From Lepidostoma basale (Eukaryota > Arthropoda > Insecta > Trichoptera > Lepidostomatidae), in the NCBI GenBank assembly GCA_022606425.2, contig JAHDVF020000937.1, positions 1,612,001 to 1,676,000 on the forward strand: a DNA stretch of 64,000 bases, in the 5' to 3' direction. Below are positions 54,071-64,000 of this stretch, piece after piece. Made by a program: the position numbers and the translations under genes. Within the stretch, counting starts at the first letter, position 1, and each line of letters opens with the position of its first letter. A model generated the notes under the pieces. It made no database searches. It saw nothing but the letters and a program-made list of their open reading frames with translations, and was not told the origin of the DNA.

Positions 54071-54698
54071 ACAGAAGCAGCTAATTCGCTGGTAAAATGT
54101 GACGATTTATAACAACACCCAAAAATAATTCCAGATAATTATTTTAAAATATTGGAGTAATAAAAGATCTGGAGGTAACAGAAGCCGCCAGCTGTAATTA
54201 AACTAATGACTCTATCAATTTTTGTTACTCCAGAGTTTTAGTCCCTTCCACTCATTAACACTACCCCACCCCGCCTTATTAGTTCCAGCAAGATAGGGGT
54301 GTTTTCGTCCCTAAAATATAATTAAATAATACAATTCTTTTGACGAGTCATTCATAACAGCGGAGGAAAACATAATAAGCATACAAAAAGAACTAGTGGC
54401 AACACAATTTATTGTTGGTGGCTTCCTTTTTTATTGACCCTTTGTTATTTTAGTGCTTACCACTACACTTTTTCTAAGACATGCTCAGGAATCTATTTTT
54501 ACAGTAGCTTAAAGAATCAACAACTCTGCTTATTCTTTTTGACATTTTCAATTACTAAAATAGGATTCCAGAATTTTTAAGATAAAGTCTAATAGCATTA
54601 AATATAATAGGCATTCGAGATGTTGATATATCTAAGAAAGCTTAGAATATATAATAATAACTAGACTTTTCAAGAATTGCTTACTACTTACTAAGGTA
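54071..54698. other. Unique stretch, no gene seen
   Basis: No repeat or coding signal. Confidence 0.4.
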
Positions 54699-54700
54699 TA

Positions 54701-55101
54701 GGATGTTTTTTTAGAGGTTTGGTTTTTAAACTGGCAACATTGTTTCTACAGACTGTCAATTTGACAAAATTGACAGTTGATTTGTAGTCAGTACGTTTTG
54801 CACTACGTCTATTTTACGGTCGACATAATCGTCCATCCGAGCAAGTTATTCGGAAGACCATGGATCGTTTTCGCACCACGTACCCCCTAGTGGATAATTC
54901 GCATCCACAAAGACAATTGTCGAAAATTAGATTTCACGATTGCGCTTCATTCGAGCTAGCCGTGGCGCCCCAATGCCCAAAATCATATTTAAACAATAAT
55001 GGCATAAAATTATCTATTAAACAAAGCCAATATTATATACATTAACATAATTTTAATGCGTTTTTTTTAAATATGTATTGTATACCTCTAAAAAAACACC
55101 C
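54701..55101 (+). mobile_element. Internally deleted Tc1/mariner-type element
   Basis: 18-bp ends GGATGTTTTTTTAGAGGT (54701) and complement of GGGTGTTTTTTTAGAGGT (55084-55101), one mismatch, with TA before the left end. The interior keeps an N-terminal helix-turn-helix piece: RHNRPSEQVIRKTMDRFRTT, YPLVDNSHPQRQ (54823-54918), a signature of insect IS630/Tc1-type transposases (DUF4817-like). No catalytic triad remains. Confidence 0.8.
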
Positions 55102-55104
55102 TTT

Positions 55105-55430
55105 ACTATAAAACTAGATGCCTTTGAAATGAGGATATATCGTAGAATATTTAAAATATCATTGACAGAGAGAGTCATAAACCAAGAAGTACTGCAGCGA
55201 ATGAAGAAATAAAAAGAATTTGTAAAGATCATAAAGCGCAGGAAACTGGAATACTTCTGGCACATCATGAAAAACAATAAATCGAAGTCCTGCAACTGAT
55301 TGTCCAAGGTTAACGTAAAACGGATTGTTGGAAGAATGGTTCAGTTGCAGCCCAACATCCTTGTTTAGAGCTGCTGTATCAAGGATAGAAATAGCCATGA
55401 TGCTGTCAAACCTCCGATAGAAGAGGAACA
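55105..55430 (+). mobile_element. Family B-related LINE 3' portion, diverged
   Basis: LDAFEMRIYRRIFKISLTER, VINQEVLQRMKK, RRKLEYFWHIMKNNK, LQLIVQG, then decayed WLKN/LFRAAV-like sequence and ATAGAAATAGCCATGATG. It directly abuts the preceding transposon. Confidence 0.65.
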
Positions 55431-56389
55431 ACAAAAAGTAGAAGCTTACTTTTTATACTAAGTAAGACGATAAACTTACGCCATATGAGGAACTGAAATT
55501 GAAAAAAATGCTTCATAATCGAAAAAAAAGATCAAAGTTTTTTGTGAAGAAACAAAAGAACAATAATATATACTACAGTATTTGATGAGAAATTGGACCT
55601 GCAAGAACTGTGATGGAGCTACGTATACTAGTCTTTTGAATAGCTCACGATAAAAAAAAACTTCTTCTGACCTAACAGAACGCGGAAAGGTATCATTGAA
55701 ATGTAGTATATGAATTTTAAAATACATAGTTTTAAAAGTACAAATAGTTTAGTTTTTTTTTTCATAAGCAATTGTTTTTGCTAAGCTGAAAAAATTTACC
55801 GTCCACCCCAATGGGTAAGTAAATAGGAGATTGCAGATGTAATTACAGGGATTGAAGCTCACAGAGATATGATTATTAGCAATTTAAAAAATCTTGTTAA
55901 ACGATTACAAGAAGTTATGTACCCCTCGATCCATCTGCTCAGGCTATTACTCGCTAGGTTTAAAAGTCACATAATTTTCAAGTTATCTACGTATATAGAT
56001 CTTGGTAGTCATACCCGTAAAAGTAGAGTTTAGTGGGTCAAGAGAAGAAAGTGGAAAGAAAAAGCTAAGAGATGAATTTTCCTTCTCATTAGTCAGTCAT
56101 TCAGAGTAATCTTTTGATGTATGTAAGGGCAGGGCAGAGCCGGGCGAGGCAGGGAACCTTATCAGTTTGGAGTTAGGGAGGAGTTTTTCCAACGTTCGTA
56201 ATTAGTTAACTTAGGGTTCCGTTTTCTTTTTGTTCCTGTTCGATTCCGGTCTTAATGAAAGTTTACTTATAAATAAAAGTACAAAGCTTTATCATCTTAA
56301 TTCTCCGTGTAAAGCTTTTTCTCCTCGGGGTTTTTTATTTCTTAATAAGTGAGGAATATTTATAAAATCAATTAGAACAATTGAAACGA
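55431..56389. other. Unique stretch with GC-richer block
   Basis: 56125-56235 is unique and G-rich (GGGCAGGGCAGAGCCGGGCG). An 83-codon minus frame at 55476 is unassigned. Confidence 0.35.
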
Positions 56390-56722
56390 TACTCCGCGCT
56401 ATAGCTGGCACTCCGCGCTATAGCTGGCAAGACCCTACGTGATCGAGTTAGGAATACAGCAATCCGAGAAATCTGCGAGGTCGAAGATGTGGTCAGATGG
56501 GGACGTCAAAGACGGCGATACTGGCATCAACACGTAGAAAGGATGAGCCTTAATAGGATACCACACATAGCTCTCCATGGAACGCCAAACGGACAACGCC
56601 GACCAGGAAGACCCCCGAAACGGTGGAGAGAAAGCTGGAATTCAGCATCTCAAGAGAACCCGCCTGAAATAACAGACTCCTGAGTCTACCAAAGTGAAGA
56701 AGAAGAAGAAGAAGAAGAAGAA
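56390..56722 (+). mobile_element. Family F LINE 3' portion with (AAG)n tail
   Basis: AGKTLRDRVRNTAIREICEV, VVRWGRQRRRYWHQHVERM, NRIPHIALHGTPNGQRRPGR, PPKRWRESWNSASQE, stop, then AAGAAGAAGAAGAAG. A 19-bp segment, CTCCGCGCTATAGCTGGCA, is duplicated in tandem at 56392-56430. Parent-type sequence for the antisense insert at 18547. Confidence 0.8.
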
Positions 56723-57384
56723 ACGATGAAACGTAAATAGTTTCTAGATTTCGATTAACATCCTTACAAGTTACAAAAAAATACAATGTTTTACATTTTT
56801 ATTACAAAATATTGTGAATTTATTTCGCATATTATATTATAAATGAAAATGTCACTATTACCAATTAGCATTGTGAGAAAAAATATTCTGATTTAAATCA
56901 ATGTAAAAGCTTTCAAAAATGGAAAGCAATTGGGGTTATAAAGTTCTTTAAACAAATATGTATACCACAAATCTACCATTATTGATAAAATGACGTACAA
57001 ATGTAGTCGTATTGAAATAATGGAGAACAGGAAAAAAAATGTTTGATAATGATGCACATTTTCTGGATGTGTTATGGTATGATAGGGTGGTGACTTGTGT
57101 TGATAGCGCATTATCAAATTACACACAGAACTACGAAACACCCACTCACCAGAAAATGGTCGTATTTATATAATATAGGGATTCAAACCATTGTTCAACC
57201 AATAAAGAAGAATATTAGTAGACACGAAATATTTATAAAGACTTCCCTTTTCTAGAAGTTTCATTAATTTTATAGAACTCTGGAATACGGACTCTCTATT
57301 TCTCACGTACACACTGCCGGCAACATGGTACAACAGTGAAGTACCTTAGCAGACACAACTCATATCACATTTATTACCACTACC
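56723..57384. other. AT-rich stretch, no gene seen
   Basis: No feature recognised. Confidence 0.4.
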
Positions 57385-57480
57385 ATATTTTTTTTTACTG
57401 TATACAATTTATTTTTTTAGCTATTATACTGATTCTCGTTACATGTGATAGGTAGCCCAGTTATATGGTGGTATTTTACC
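57385..57480 (-). mobile_element. SINE tail fragment, tail type 2
   Basis: Minus strand: CTACCTATCACATGTAACGAGAATCA then AATTGTATACAG and an A run. Matches the 3' half of the 29215 SINE; the tRNA head is missing. Confidence 0.7.
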
Positions 57481-58575
57481 ATGGTGGATCAAGAAATCTA
57501 TATCCCTTGCAATTGCTTCATATATTTTAATATCTGCACATTAAACTTCATCATCTTGTCGTATAAAAATGGTTGCTGGTAATTTTGGAAACGAGGTAAA
57601 AACCATTTATAATGTACAAGATTGCTATTATATGTATACCATTTGATATAACTTGTGAAACCCCCACCCTTATTTGAAATTGTATCGTAAACCGGAATTA
57701 AGTCGTCTGACCTAACGACAATCATATTTCAATAATCGAAATTGGCCTGACTCCTTTCTTCGGAATCCATTTTCAAATGGAGTGTTCCTAATGGTGACAT
57801 GGAATTTTTTTATCCCGGTCGTCTTCCTTCCCGGATCTAATATCGGTAATGGTCAAAAAGTGGGTCAGGGTCTCTAACGACCTCGGCGGATGTCCCTGTG
57901 AAATTGGAAAACCCCTACTCACTTAACACTCGCGTATTTCACTAAAATATAAATTGATATCTATTGTATATCCCCTTTCTTCGTAATGGTTTAAAACTCC
58001 CTTGATTGTACCGTATTTTAAAATACAATAAAATATCCTAAATCTCTAATTATTTTTAAGCATTTACACTACCATAAATCAACCATTCCGTAACTTTTAC
58101 GTAACAGATTATTATTACAATATTAAGTAAGGTTACAGAATAATTTTCATTTCTTTTTAAACCGATTATTATGGTTCCGGATATTATAATTATACGAATA
58201 GTAAGCCCTCACGTACAGGCATAATATAATAAGAAATATAATTAATAAGTACGAGAAAAAAACTGTATCATAACGTCCTAGAATTTTTGGCTGAATGTCT
58301 TTTTTATTTTAATTGGTACACTTAACATTCAAAAATATTTGTATTCCTGAAAAAAGTTCATACACGCATGAGAACAGCATTCTTTTGTGTATGAATCTAC
58401 CCGAATCCTTATTCATGTTATTATTCAATTTCATCTGATTTTGAAACTATTTACCTACATGAATACTATGTGAAAAAGTTATTCAAACTTATTATTCCGG
58501 TGTCAAAGTTCTTCGGATATACGATTATGTATGTATGTTGATAATTGATTACTAGGCGAAAATGAAATAACTTAC
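57481..58575. other. Unique stretch, no gene supported
   Basis: 57720-57910 is unique and GC-richer. On the minus strand the last part would be the intron after the 58576-58635 exon, starting GTAAGTTATTTC. Confidence 0.4.
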
Positions 58576-58635
58576 CATATCGTCAGTGTCAGATCCTTTG
58601 TGGTAAGCAAGAATTGTCCCCGTCGTGCGGATCAC
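58576..58635 (-). CDS. Candidate 60-nt host microexon
   Basis: Minus strand: TGTGTATTTTCAG / 60 nt / GTAAGTTATTT. Both splice sites fit the consensus well. Only one frame is open, giving VIRTTGTILAYHKGSDTDDM; the other two hit TGA. Length is a multiple of three, so inclusion or skipping keeps the frame, as in alternatively spliced cassettes. It is GC-richer (about half G+C) than its AT-rich flanks and repeat-free. The encoded peptide is not recognised. It lies 48 kb upstream, on the same strand, of the 10410-10505 signal-peptide exon, which would be odd for one protein unless this exon belongs to another gene or the other exon uses a different frame. Confidence 0.5.
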
Positions 58636-59745
58636 CTGAAAATACACAATGAAACCGGTCAGTTTGTTAAAAAGCTTCATTAAATACCGAGAGCTCATCA
58701 CATTAAATTATAAACTTATCTATCATTATAATATGTAATTCTTACAATATTTCTGAATTGGCAATGCAATTAACTTTTAAATATAATAATAAAAAATACG
58801 CATTTAATCAAATTATATTATAACGCTCATGGCCTATAGATAATCATTCAGTAAACAATATTGCAATTACGAATAATGTTTTATGTATAACAGGACTCTA
58901 ACCTGCGATTCTCGCTATCAAGATGCAGAGGTTTGTACCGAGAATATGATTTGGCCTGCTCCTTTCAAGACATTCAACTCAGAAGCATGTCCATATCAAA
59001 TATATATTGTGATAATAGTAAGAGAATTGTGCTCAAGATGACATGCTTTTTGTTCTGAGGCAAATATTTTAAAAATAAATCTAAAGCTATCATTAAACAA
59101 CACAACAACACAACACAAAATGGAATCTTGACGCTGTAGATAGAATATTAAATTTTAAAAAGACCAGTAAGAAGACAGAGGTCAGTCTAAGTTGCATACC
59201 ATTAATTTTACTCCAAAGTAGTTTTTAATATTCGGTGCATTTTCCTGGTGAAAAGCTTATTTAACATCTCCTGGGTGGAAGACGATCCAACAAACGATTT
59301 ATACACATAAAATATATACGGTATATAAAACAATTATAAATGTACACATTTTACATTGTTAGGAATTACGCTAATTTTAATAGAGTAACTCTTTATTTCT
59401 AGTAAAGCCCGCTACGCTCTTAAGATCTGAATACTGAACGTCACAGAATCCGGGAGTTATCCCGCGGTTGGCGGATCCCTTTTCTCTGTAACAATGCACC
59501 GCAAGCACGCGCAGTGCATCACCCGGGATCATTCAGGATTGCGCGAAAGCTCCATCCGTCATACTATACACAATATACGGAGGAGCCCAATTGCCCGAGC
59601 GTGACGCGAATCCTGATACCCCGCCAGCGACGGCCGGTCGTAGAATTGTCTGAATTGTTTATGCGGACATTTCAACGCGCCAGTGGCGTAGTCAGAAGAT
59701 ATTATTTTCTCTTCTCTATTTGCATTGAAAGTTAAGAATAGTATT
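58636..59745. other. Unique stretch with GC-rich island
   Basis: 59400-59700 is CpG-containing and unique (GGCGGATCCCTTTTCTCTGT, CCCCGCCAGCGACGGCCGGT). Short frames on both strands; no exon boundaries I trust. Confidence 0.35.
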
Positions 59746-59882
59746 TGACGACCTTCGTGGCAGAGTGGCAAGAACCATGACTGCCAGAACGAAGGTCCCG
59801 AGTTCGATTTCCGTCGATGGCAGTGTGTTAGTCACACTGTCTTTGATCTGGTGTAGAATTCGCGTGACAATAAAATAGTGTT
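59746..59882 (+). mobile_element. SINE, 3'-truncated
   Basis: GACGACCTTCGTGGCAGAGT, GAGTTCGATTTCCGTCGATG, GTCACACTGTCTTTGATCTG, CGCGTGACAATAAAATAG; the body stops where other copies continue GGCGATAGATTAGC. Confidence 0.8.
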
Positions 59883-59924
59883 ATTTCATTAGTTTCTTCT
59901 GATTGAAAAACAAATTGAATACAG

Positions 59925-59995
59925 TCTTCTTCGTCAGCTTGTCTCCATCCATTGCTGGACGTAAGCCTCTCCATCCCTACGCCCACGTATACAGT
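59925..59995 (-). mobile_element. Family C LINE extreme 3' end
   Basis: Complement reads GTGGGCGTAGGGATGGAGAG, CTTACGTCCAGCAATGGATG then GCTGACGAAGAAGA, the EAYVQQWM-D end of family C. Confidence 0.55.
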
Positions 59996-60204
59996 AATTA
60001 GGCTCAAACGACCTGTTGTAAAAAAAAATTATGTAGATCGCCTCATTGACTGAATAATAAGCTAGTATTACAAAGTTTAACAAGATCTCTTAAGGTATGT
60101 CAACAGTCATAGCAATGAAGTAATGTATAACTCGTCATACTAATGATTTTTTTACCTTTATTATGTACAATTGCTCTTGTTTTTCCCAATTGAGATATTT
60201 ACTA
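59996..60204. other. AT-rich stretch, no gene seen
   Basis: No feature recognised. Confidence 0.4.
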
Positions 60205-60665
60205 TTTGATATCTGTAATATCATATATTCGATTGGGCCGAGATAACCAAACCGCAGAGCTTAAAAGAAGAATTCGACTAAGCTGGGCAGCTTTCGGAAA
60301 CATGAGTTACATCCTTAAAAATCGGAAAATACCGATCAACCTGAAACGAAAAGTCTATGAAGCCTGCGTTCTGCCAGTTGGTACGTATGGTCTTGAAACT
60401 GTTACATTGTCCAAACAAAGTGCCGAGAAAAACTGAGAGTGACCCAAAGAGCCGTGGAAAGAGCCGTGTTAGGAATGAGCCTAAGAGTCAAAAACGATAC
60501 GGTGAGAGAAAAAATATGGTCACTGACATCATCCACCGGGTGGCGACTCTAAAATGGCAATGGGCAGGTCACGTAGCCAGAAGCTCAGATGAAAAGTGGA
60601 CAAGAAGACTGCTGACTTGGAGACCGTGAAGAAGTGCAGGGCGACCGCAACTTTCTGATGGGGTA
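60205..60665 (+). mobile_element. Family C LINE C-terminal fragment
   Basis: IRLGRDNQTAELKRRIRLSW, AAFGNMSYILKNRKIPINLK, RKVYEACVLPVGTYGLETVT (60206-60436), then a frame change to RVTQRAVERAVLGMSLRVKN-like and HRVATLKWQWAGHVARSSDE, KWTRRLLTWRP (60529-60629). Stops just after RPR. Confidence 0.75.
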
Positions 60666-61135
60666 AGACATAAAAAAAACAAAGTTGAAAAATAAGGGTT
60701 ACCCTAATGTTACTCCCATAAAATATAATAAAATTTCTAATCAAATTACTTTTTTTTTAAATTTCGTAATATTAAAATTGCAATACGTCACAATTTTGAA
60801 AAATAAATATATTTAATATCTTGGAAGCACATTACAAGGGAATGGGCCCCTAGCAGGCACGCACGCCCCTGCCCAGCGGAACATGAAGAGACAGGCTATG
60901 AATAGAACAGGAACACAGGCGGCCGGGGGCGCGTAGCACCCACTATTCGAAAAGAAAACCGAGTGAAAGTCCGTGAAAAACAAACAAAAAAGATACTCGG
61001 ATCTGTAATGCGGAAAACGGCTCGTAAGTTGAATTGGGTGAAGATCTGCAGAATGGATACAACACTAAAAACATTACATTTATTACATTTACTGATATTG
61101 GGGTGTTCTAGGAGCCGAATGACTTAATTACTATT
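60666..61135. other. Unique stretch with GC-rich block and P1 scrap
   Basis: CCCATAAAATATAATAAAATTTC at 60716 is a P1-arm scrap. 60840-61060 is GC-rich and unique (CAGGCGGCCGGGGGCGCGTA), ending at a GTAAGT-like site at 61025 with no convincing exon. Confidence 0.35.
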
Positions 61136-61139
61136 TGTC

Positions 61140-61392
61140 AAATACAAGATCTTGGGATGAATTAGGATGTCTATAAGAGAAATATCGCTTGCTGCATCTA
61201 ATTTTGAAGGGAAAAATAGAGGGCCGCAAGGGGGTAGGGAGAAGGCAGATCTCTTGGCTGTGCAATGTGAGGGAATGGACGGGAATCGGAACTGTGGAGG
61301 AGCTATTCCGGACAGCGCAGGATAGGAAAGAGTTTACCAGAGTGATCGCCAACGTCGGGGGGACCTGACAGGGCACTTTAAGAAGATGATGA
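61140..61392 (+). mobile_element. Family B LINE 3' end
   Basis: EKYRLLHLILKGKIEGRKGV-like, GRRQISWLCNVREWTGI, GTVEELFRTAQDRKEFTRVI, GGACCTGACAGGGCACTTTA then GAAGATGATGAAGAAG. Frames are nearly intact over 60 codons. Confidence 0.75.
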
Positions 61393-61394
61393 AG

Positions 61395-62140
61395 AAGCTC
61401 GAAACTTCCTGAATGACATGAACACTCGAAGACATGGTGAATGACCAGACGAGCAGGTCTTGGGACAGACTTGGACAAGACTTAACTCATGTATAATGCA
61501 CATATCGGATCCCGGATATATATCCCGGAACCAGTAACCGTCAATGGCTCGGCTCTCGAAATGGTACAAGAAAATACACATCTTGGCCAAATCTTACAAT
61601 TAGGCAGGAGCAACTTCGAGAAAGAAGACAACCAATGAATTCAATTGGGTTAAACTGTCTTTGGGAAAATGCGTCATATTTTTGCACATCAAAAACCACA
61701 ATGCCTCAAGACAAATGTCTTCAACCAATGCGTCTTGCCAGTCATAATATATGGAGGCAAAACGTGAACGCTGACAAGGGGTCTAATGTAAAATATTACA
61801 CAAGTTTCAGGCCGCCCAGTATATCATGGAAATGTTTGCAATAACCTTGAGGGACAGAATTAAAATGAACTAAATAGACAACGAACTAAGGTGACCGAGG
61901 TGGTACGACGAGCTGGAGTGGTGGTGGGCTGGCCATATTTGACGGAAAATAAGACGAGTTTTGTGGTGGACTTCACGCACAGGATTACGTAGAGTTAGAT
62001 GTCCCCCTGCTCGCTGGACTGAATATATTGTAAAAGTTGCTGGACGTGGATGGATGAGAGTGGTAATGGATACAGGGGGAGTGACTTGCTTAGAAAGAGG
62101 CCTACGTTCAGCAGTGGGCGACAGACTGCTGATAAATCAA
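61395..62140 (+). mobile_element. Family C LINE, decayed
   Basis: Parallels 13075-13785: NDMNTRRHG, GLGTDLDKT, HISDPGYISRNQ-VTVNGSAL, EMVQENTHLGQILQLGRSNF, then broken sequence and SRTGLRRVRCPPARWTEYIV, KVAGRGWMRVVMDTGG, then LRSAVGDRLL. Many stops. It follows the family B copy with no gap. Confidence 0.75.
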
Positions 62141-62249
62141 GTGAAATATATTATTGTACATTTCTTGAAAATCAAAAAAATTTATATCTTGTAAAATATT
62201 TCAGAAATATTATGGATTATGATGATGACCTCGTGATGATGGAGGTACT

Positions 62250-62355
62250 TTCCTTGCCGTTATACTTTAACAGTCTTATTGTAAGAGATGCTTTCGCTTC
62301 AGTGATCGCCAAAGTTAAGGGGACCTGACACGGCACCAGAATAAGAAGAAGATTG
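62250..62355 (+). mobile_element. Family B LINE extreme 3' end
   Basis: GAGATGCTTTCGCTTCAGTG, ATCGCCAAAGTTAAGGGGAC, CTGACACGGCACC then AGAATAAGAAGAAG. Confidence 0.65.
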
Positions 62356-62464
62356 TTATGTTGAATAAATTTTTTGCGCATTTCTAAATACATTTAATAG
62401 TTTTCGCTTAGACATTCTGCTAGAGAAAATAAATATACCAGTTTTATTTTATACCTTTGTACAT

Positions 62465-62745
62465 TATTATTATTATTGTTATTATTTTTTTTTTATTATT
62501 ATTATTTTATTAATCGCTCTTTACATCATTAAAGCGCGAGCCAAATCGATGTAAAGGGTATAGTTATCATATTGATTCTCGTGACATGTGATAGGTAGCT
62601 AATCTATCGCCATTTTATTGTCCCAATGAACTCTGCACCAGACCAACGAGAGTGTGACAATCACACTACCATCGCCGGGAATCGAACCTGGGACCTTCGG
62701 GGTAGTAGTCAAAGCACTTACCACTCGGCCACGAAGGTCGTCGAA
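62465..62745 (-). mobile_element. tRNA-derived SINE, near full length
   Basis: Minus: CGACCTTCGTGGCCGAGTGG, TACCCCGAAGGTCCCAGG-TTCGATTCCCGG, body to CACATGTCACGAGAATCAAT, ATAACTATACCCTTTACATCG, TTTAATGATGTAAAGAGCG, then (AAT)n at 62465-62510. Confidence 0.85.
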
Positions 62746-63492
62746 CATGTATAAAGCACTTAATTTGTGGTATGACATTGGATAGTATTGTGCCGATTTT
62801 GAAGATCTAATTTTCCTGAATTAATATTTTCAAGGGTGCGGTATGAAGAAACATCTTTAATATTTATTATTTATATTAGATCATTTTAAATAATCAATTC
62901 AAGTGTTCTAAATAGAGTTATGAAAGATCGTTAAAAGATGGCGTTACTTAACGTGTTACTTGTCTATAATTAACTTTAATTACAGACAAAATCCCAATAA
63001 GTCATTTAGCGATTGTGAATTGGATATGGATTTGTCAAAACAAAAAATAGTAAAACGTTGAGTTTTTATAAACCCGTTCAATAGTAGAATCGTTTTTTAA
63101 ACGCCACGTATAACAGTAATAATTTAAGATCGTGCAATAAGCGATATTTGTATAGTGGTTTAAAACAGGATTGCTAAACTGTCCTCTGCTTTTGGAAGAG
63201 TAAGTAACACATATCGTCGCCAGAGACCGTCCGGCGTTCCAATTTACGAATTCAGCTGTTTTTTAGTTTTATTATGTTTATTTATTTATTTTCTCGGACA
63301 TTGCGCTGTCCAAATAAAGGCTCTTCGACAGTCCCCCGCAACGGCTATTGGCTATCTTTAACACCGGACATGTACCAGCTTTACTAACTTTAGAAATTTA
63401 TAATAATGTACATACATATGTTTAAACGTACCAACGAATCGAAATACAATTAATCTATTTATTTACCAAATAAAATAATAACACACTTTTAG
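62746..63492. other. Unique stretch, no gene seen
   Basis: A GATTG...GGAAGA/GTAAGT arrangement at 63170-63205 looks splice-like but is only 31 nt and unsupported. 63180-63370 is GC-richer. Confidence 0.35.
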
Positions 63493-63494
63493 TA

Positions 63495-63735
63495 TTCGTA
63501 TTGGATCATGTGCTAAGGGGAGAAAAATATCACTTCCTTCGACTGATATTAATGGGTAAAGTAGAGGGACGTCGGTGAGTTGGTAGAAGGCAGCTGTCCT
63601 GGCTGCGGAACATCAAAGAGTGGACAGGAATAACAATAGTTCGGAACCTGTTCCAAGTGGCGCAGGATAGAGATGCCTTTGCTGCAGTGATCGCCAACGT
63701 TGGGGGGACCTGACACGGCACCGAAAGAAGAAGAT
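63495..63735 (+). mobile_element. Family B LINE 3' end
   Basis: LDHVLRGEKYHFLRLILMGK-type, VEGRR stop, LVEGSCPGCGTSKSGQE in a shifted frame, WQVAQDRDAFAAVIANVGGT-like, then GGCACCGAAAGAAGAAG. A 63-codon frame on the opposite strand is a shadow. Confidence 0.75.
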
Positions 63736-63737
63736 TC

Positions 63738-63845
63738 GTATCTTAACCACTTTATTTGTTTATTCTCTCACCCCGACGAAGCTCCGGCGGGAGAGAAACC
63801 GGTTGGTGTTACCAAATAAAGTGGTTTAGATACAAATACTTTAGG
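63738..63845. mobile_element. P2-variant foldback
   Basis: TATCTTAACCACTTTATTTG (63739) pairs with CAAATAAAGTGGTTTAGATA (63814). The core is CGACGAAGCTCCGGCGGGAG then GAAACCGGTTGG. Confidence 0.6.
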
Positions 63846-63869
63846 CTTCATTCGCAGTAAAATTTAATT

Positions 63870-63932
63870 TGACTGCGAACTTTCTTGGATATTAAAGTTT
63901 ACCAATAAACTTTAATATCCAAGAAAGACATT
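63870..63932. repeat. Short hairpin
   Basis: CTTTCTTGGATATTAAAGTTTA (63880) pairs with TAAACTTTAATATCCAAGAAAG (63906) across a 4-nt loop (CCAA), a 22-bp perfect inverted repeat. Confidence 0.75.
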
Positions 63933-64000
63933 AAGCATCTACACGTGTCAATAATAATTTAGAACGTGCGATCTCGCGAGGTTTAGCAAGCTGTGGCCAG

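Noticed and set aside
63170..63206. 31-nt exon between AAAACAG and GTAAGT
   Set aside because: The acceptor lacks a pyrimidine tract and 31 nt gives no usable coding evidence.

Overview
This looks like a stretch of insect nuclear DNA, most likely lepidopteran. The sequence is strongly AT-rich, has no dense gene order, and is full of decayed transposable elements. The lepidopteran suggestion rests on three things recognised from memory, not from a search: a cecropia/mori-type mariner, an RTE retrotransposon fragment resembling the Heliconius HmRTE type, and a large RTE-like family of a kind common in moth genomes. No complete host gene is visible.

Host genes. Two short minus-strand segments look like real exons. 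One (10410-10505) has a 3' splice site, an ATG opening a signal-peptide-like sequence, and a phase-1 5' splice site. The other (58576-58635) is 60 nt, open, and has consensus splice sites on both sides. The simplest reading is that much of the window is large introns, but the two exons cannot be tied to one gene from sequence alone.

Retrotransposons. At least seven RTE-like families occur, nearly all as 5'-truncated 3' ends. I call them A to G by C-terminal motif and tail. Family A (WNWQ and RGRPRKTWHDQI motifs; (GTTA)n or (GTT)n tail) has about 20 segments. Family B carries SYLGHVLRGEKY. Family C is HmRTE-like (KWRWAGHICRR). D carries RRARWIGHVL, E carries KWQWIGRILRRN, F carries YWHQHVERM, and G is one short 3' end. 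Two A copies (18217-18913 and 19527-20453) have the inverted-5'-half structure expected from twin priming. One of them holds an antisense F insertion with a target-site duplication.

DNA transposons and foldbacks. A complete mariner (23487-24774) has perfect 31-bp terminal repeats and TA duplications but two nonsense codons. Two internally deleted Tc1/mariner relatives lie at 53072-53422 and 54701-55101. Several palindromic non-coding families recur on both strands: P1 (core around ATCAAATG/CATTTGAT), P2 (core AACCGGTTTCG, with one exact-period 253-bp tandem duplication), P3 (long hairpin with GGAAACATT arms), P4 (modular, with a segment inverted between copies) and P5 (GAAACGTGTCG plus GGAATTCCACAG). 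A tRNA-derived SINE has four copies with a head plus one tail fragment.

Layout. 1-10 kb: P1/P2/P5 foldbacks and three A/B fragments. 10-15 kb: signal-peptide exon, A fragments and the best-kept C element. 15-21 kb: hairpins and the twin-primed A copies. 21-29 kb: unique sequence, mariner and the P2 tandem. 29-42 kb: A copies, C-rich tracts and an inverted D pair. 42-49 kb: E fragments, the longest P1 palindrome and the longest reverse-transcriptase frame. 49-64 kb: P4, SINEs, deleted mariners, the 60-nt exon and a cluster of B and C fragments.
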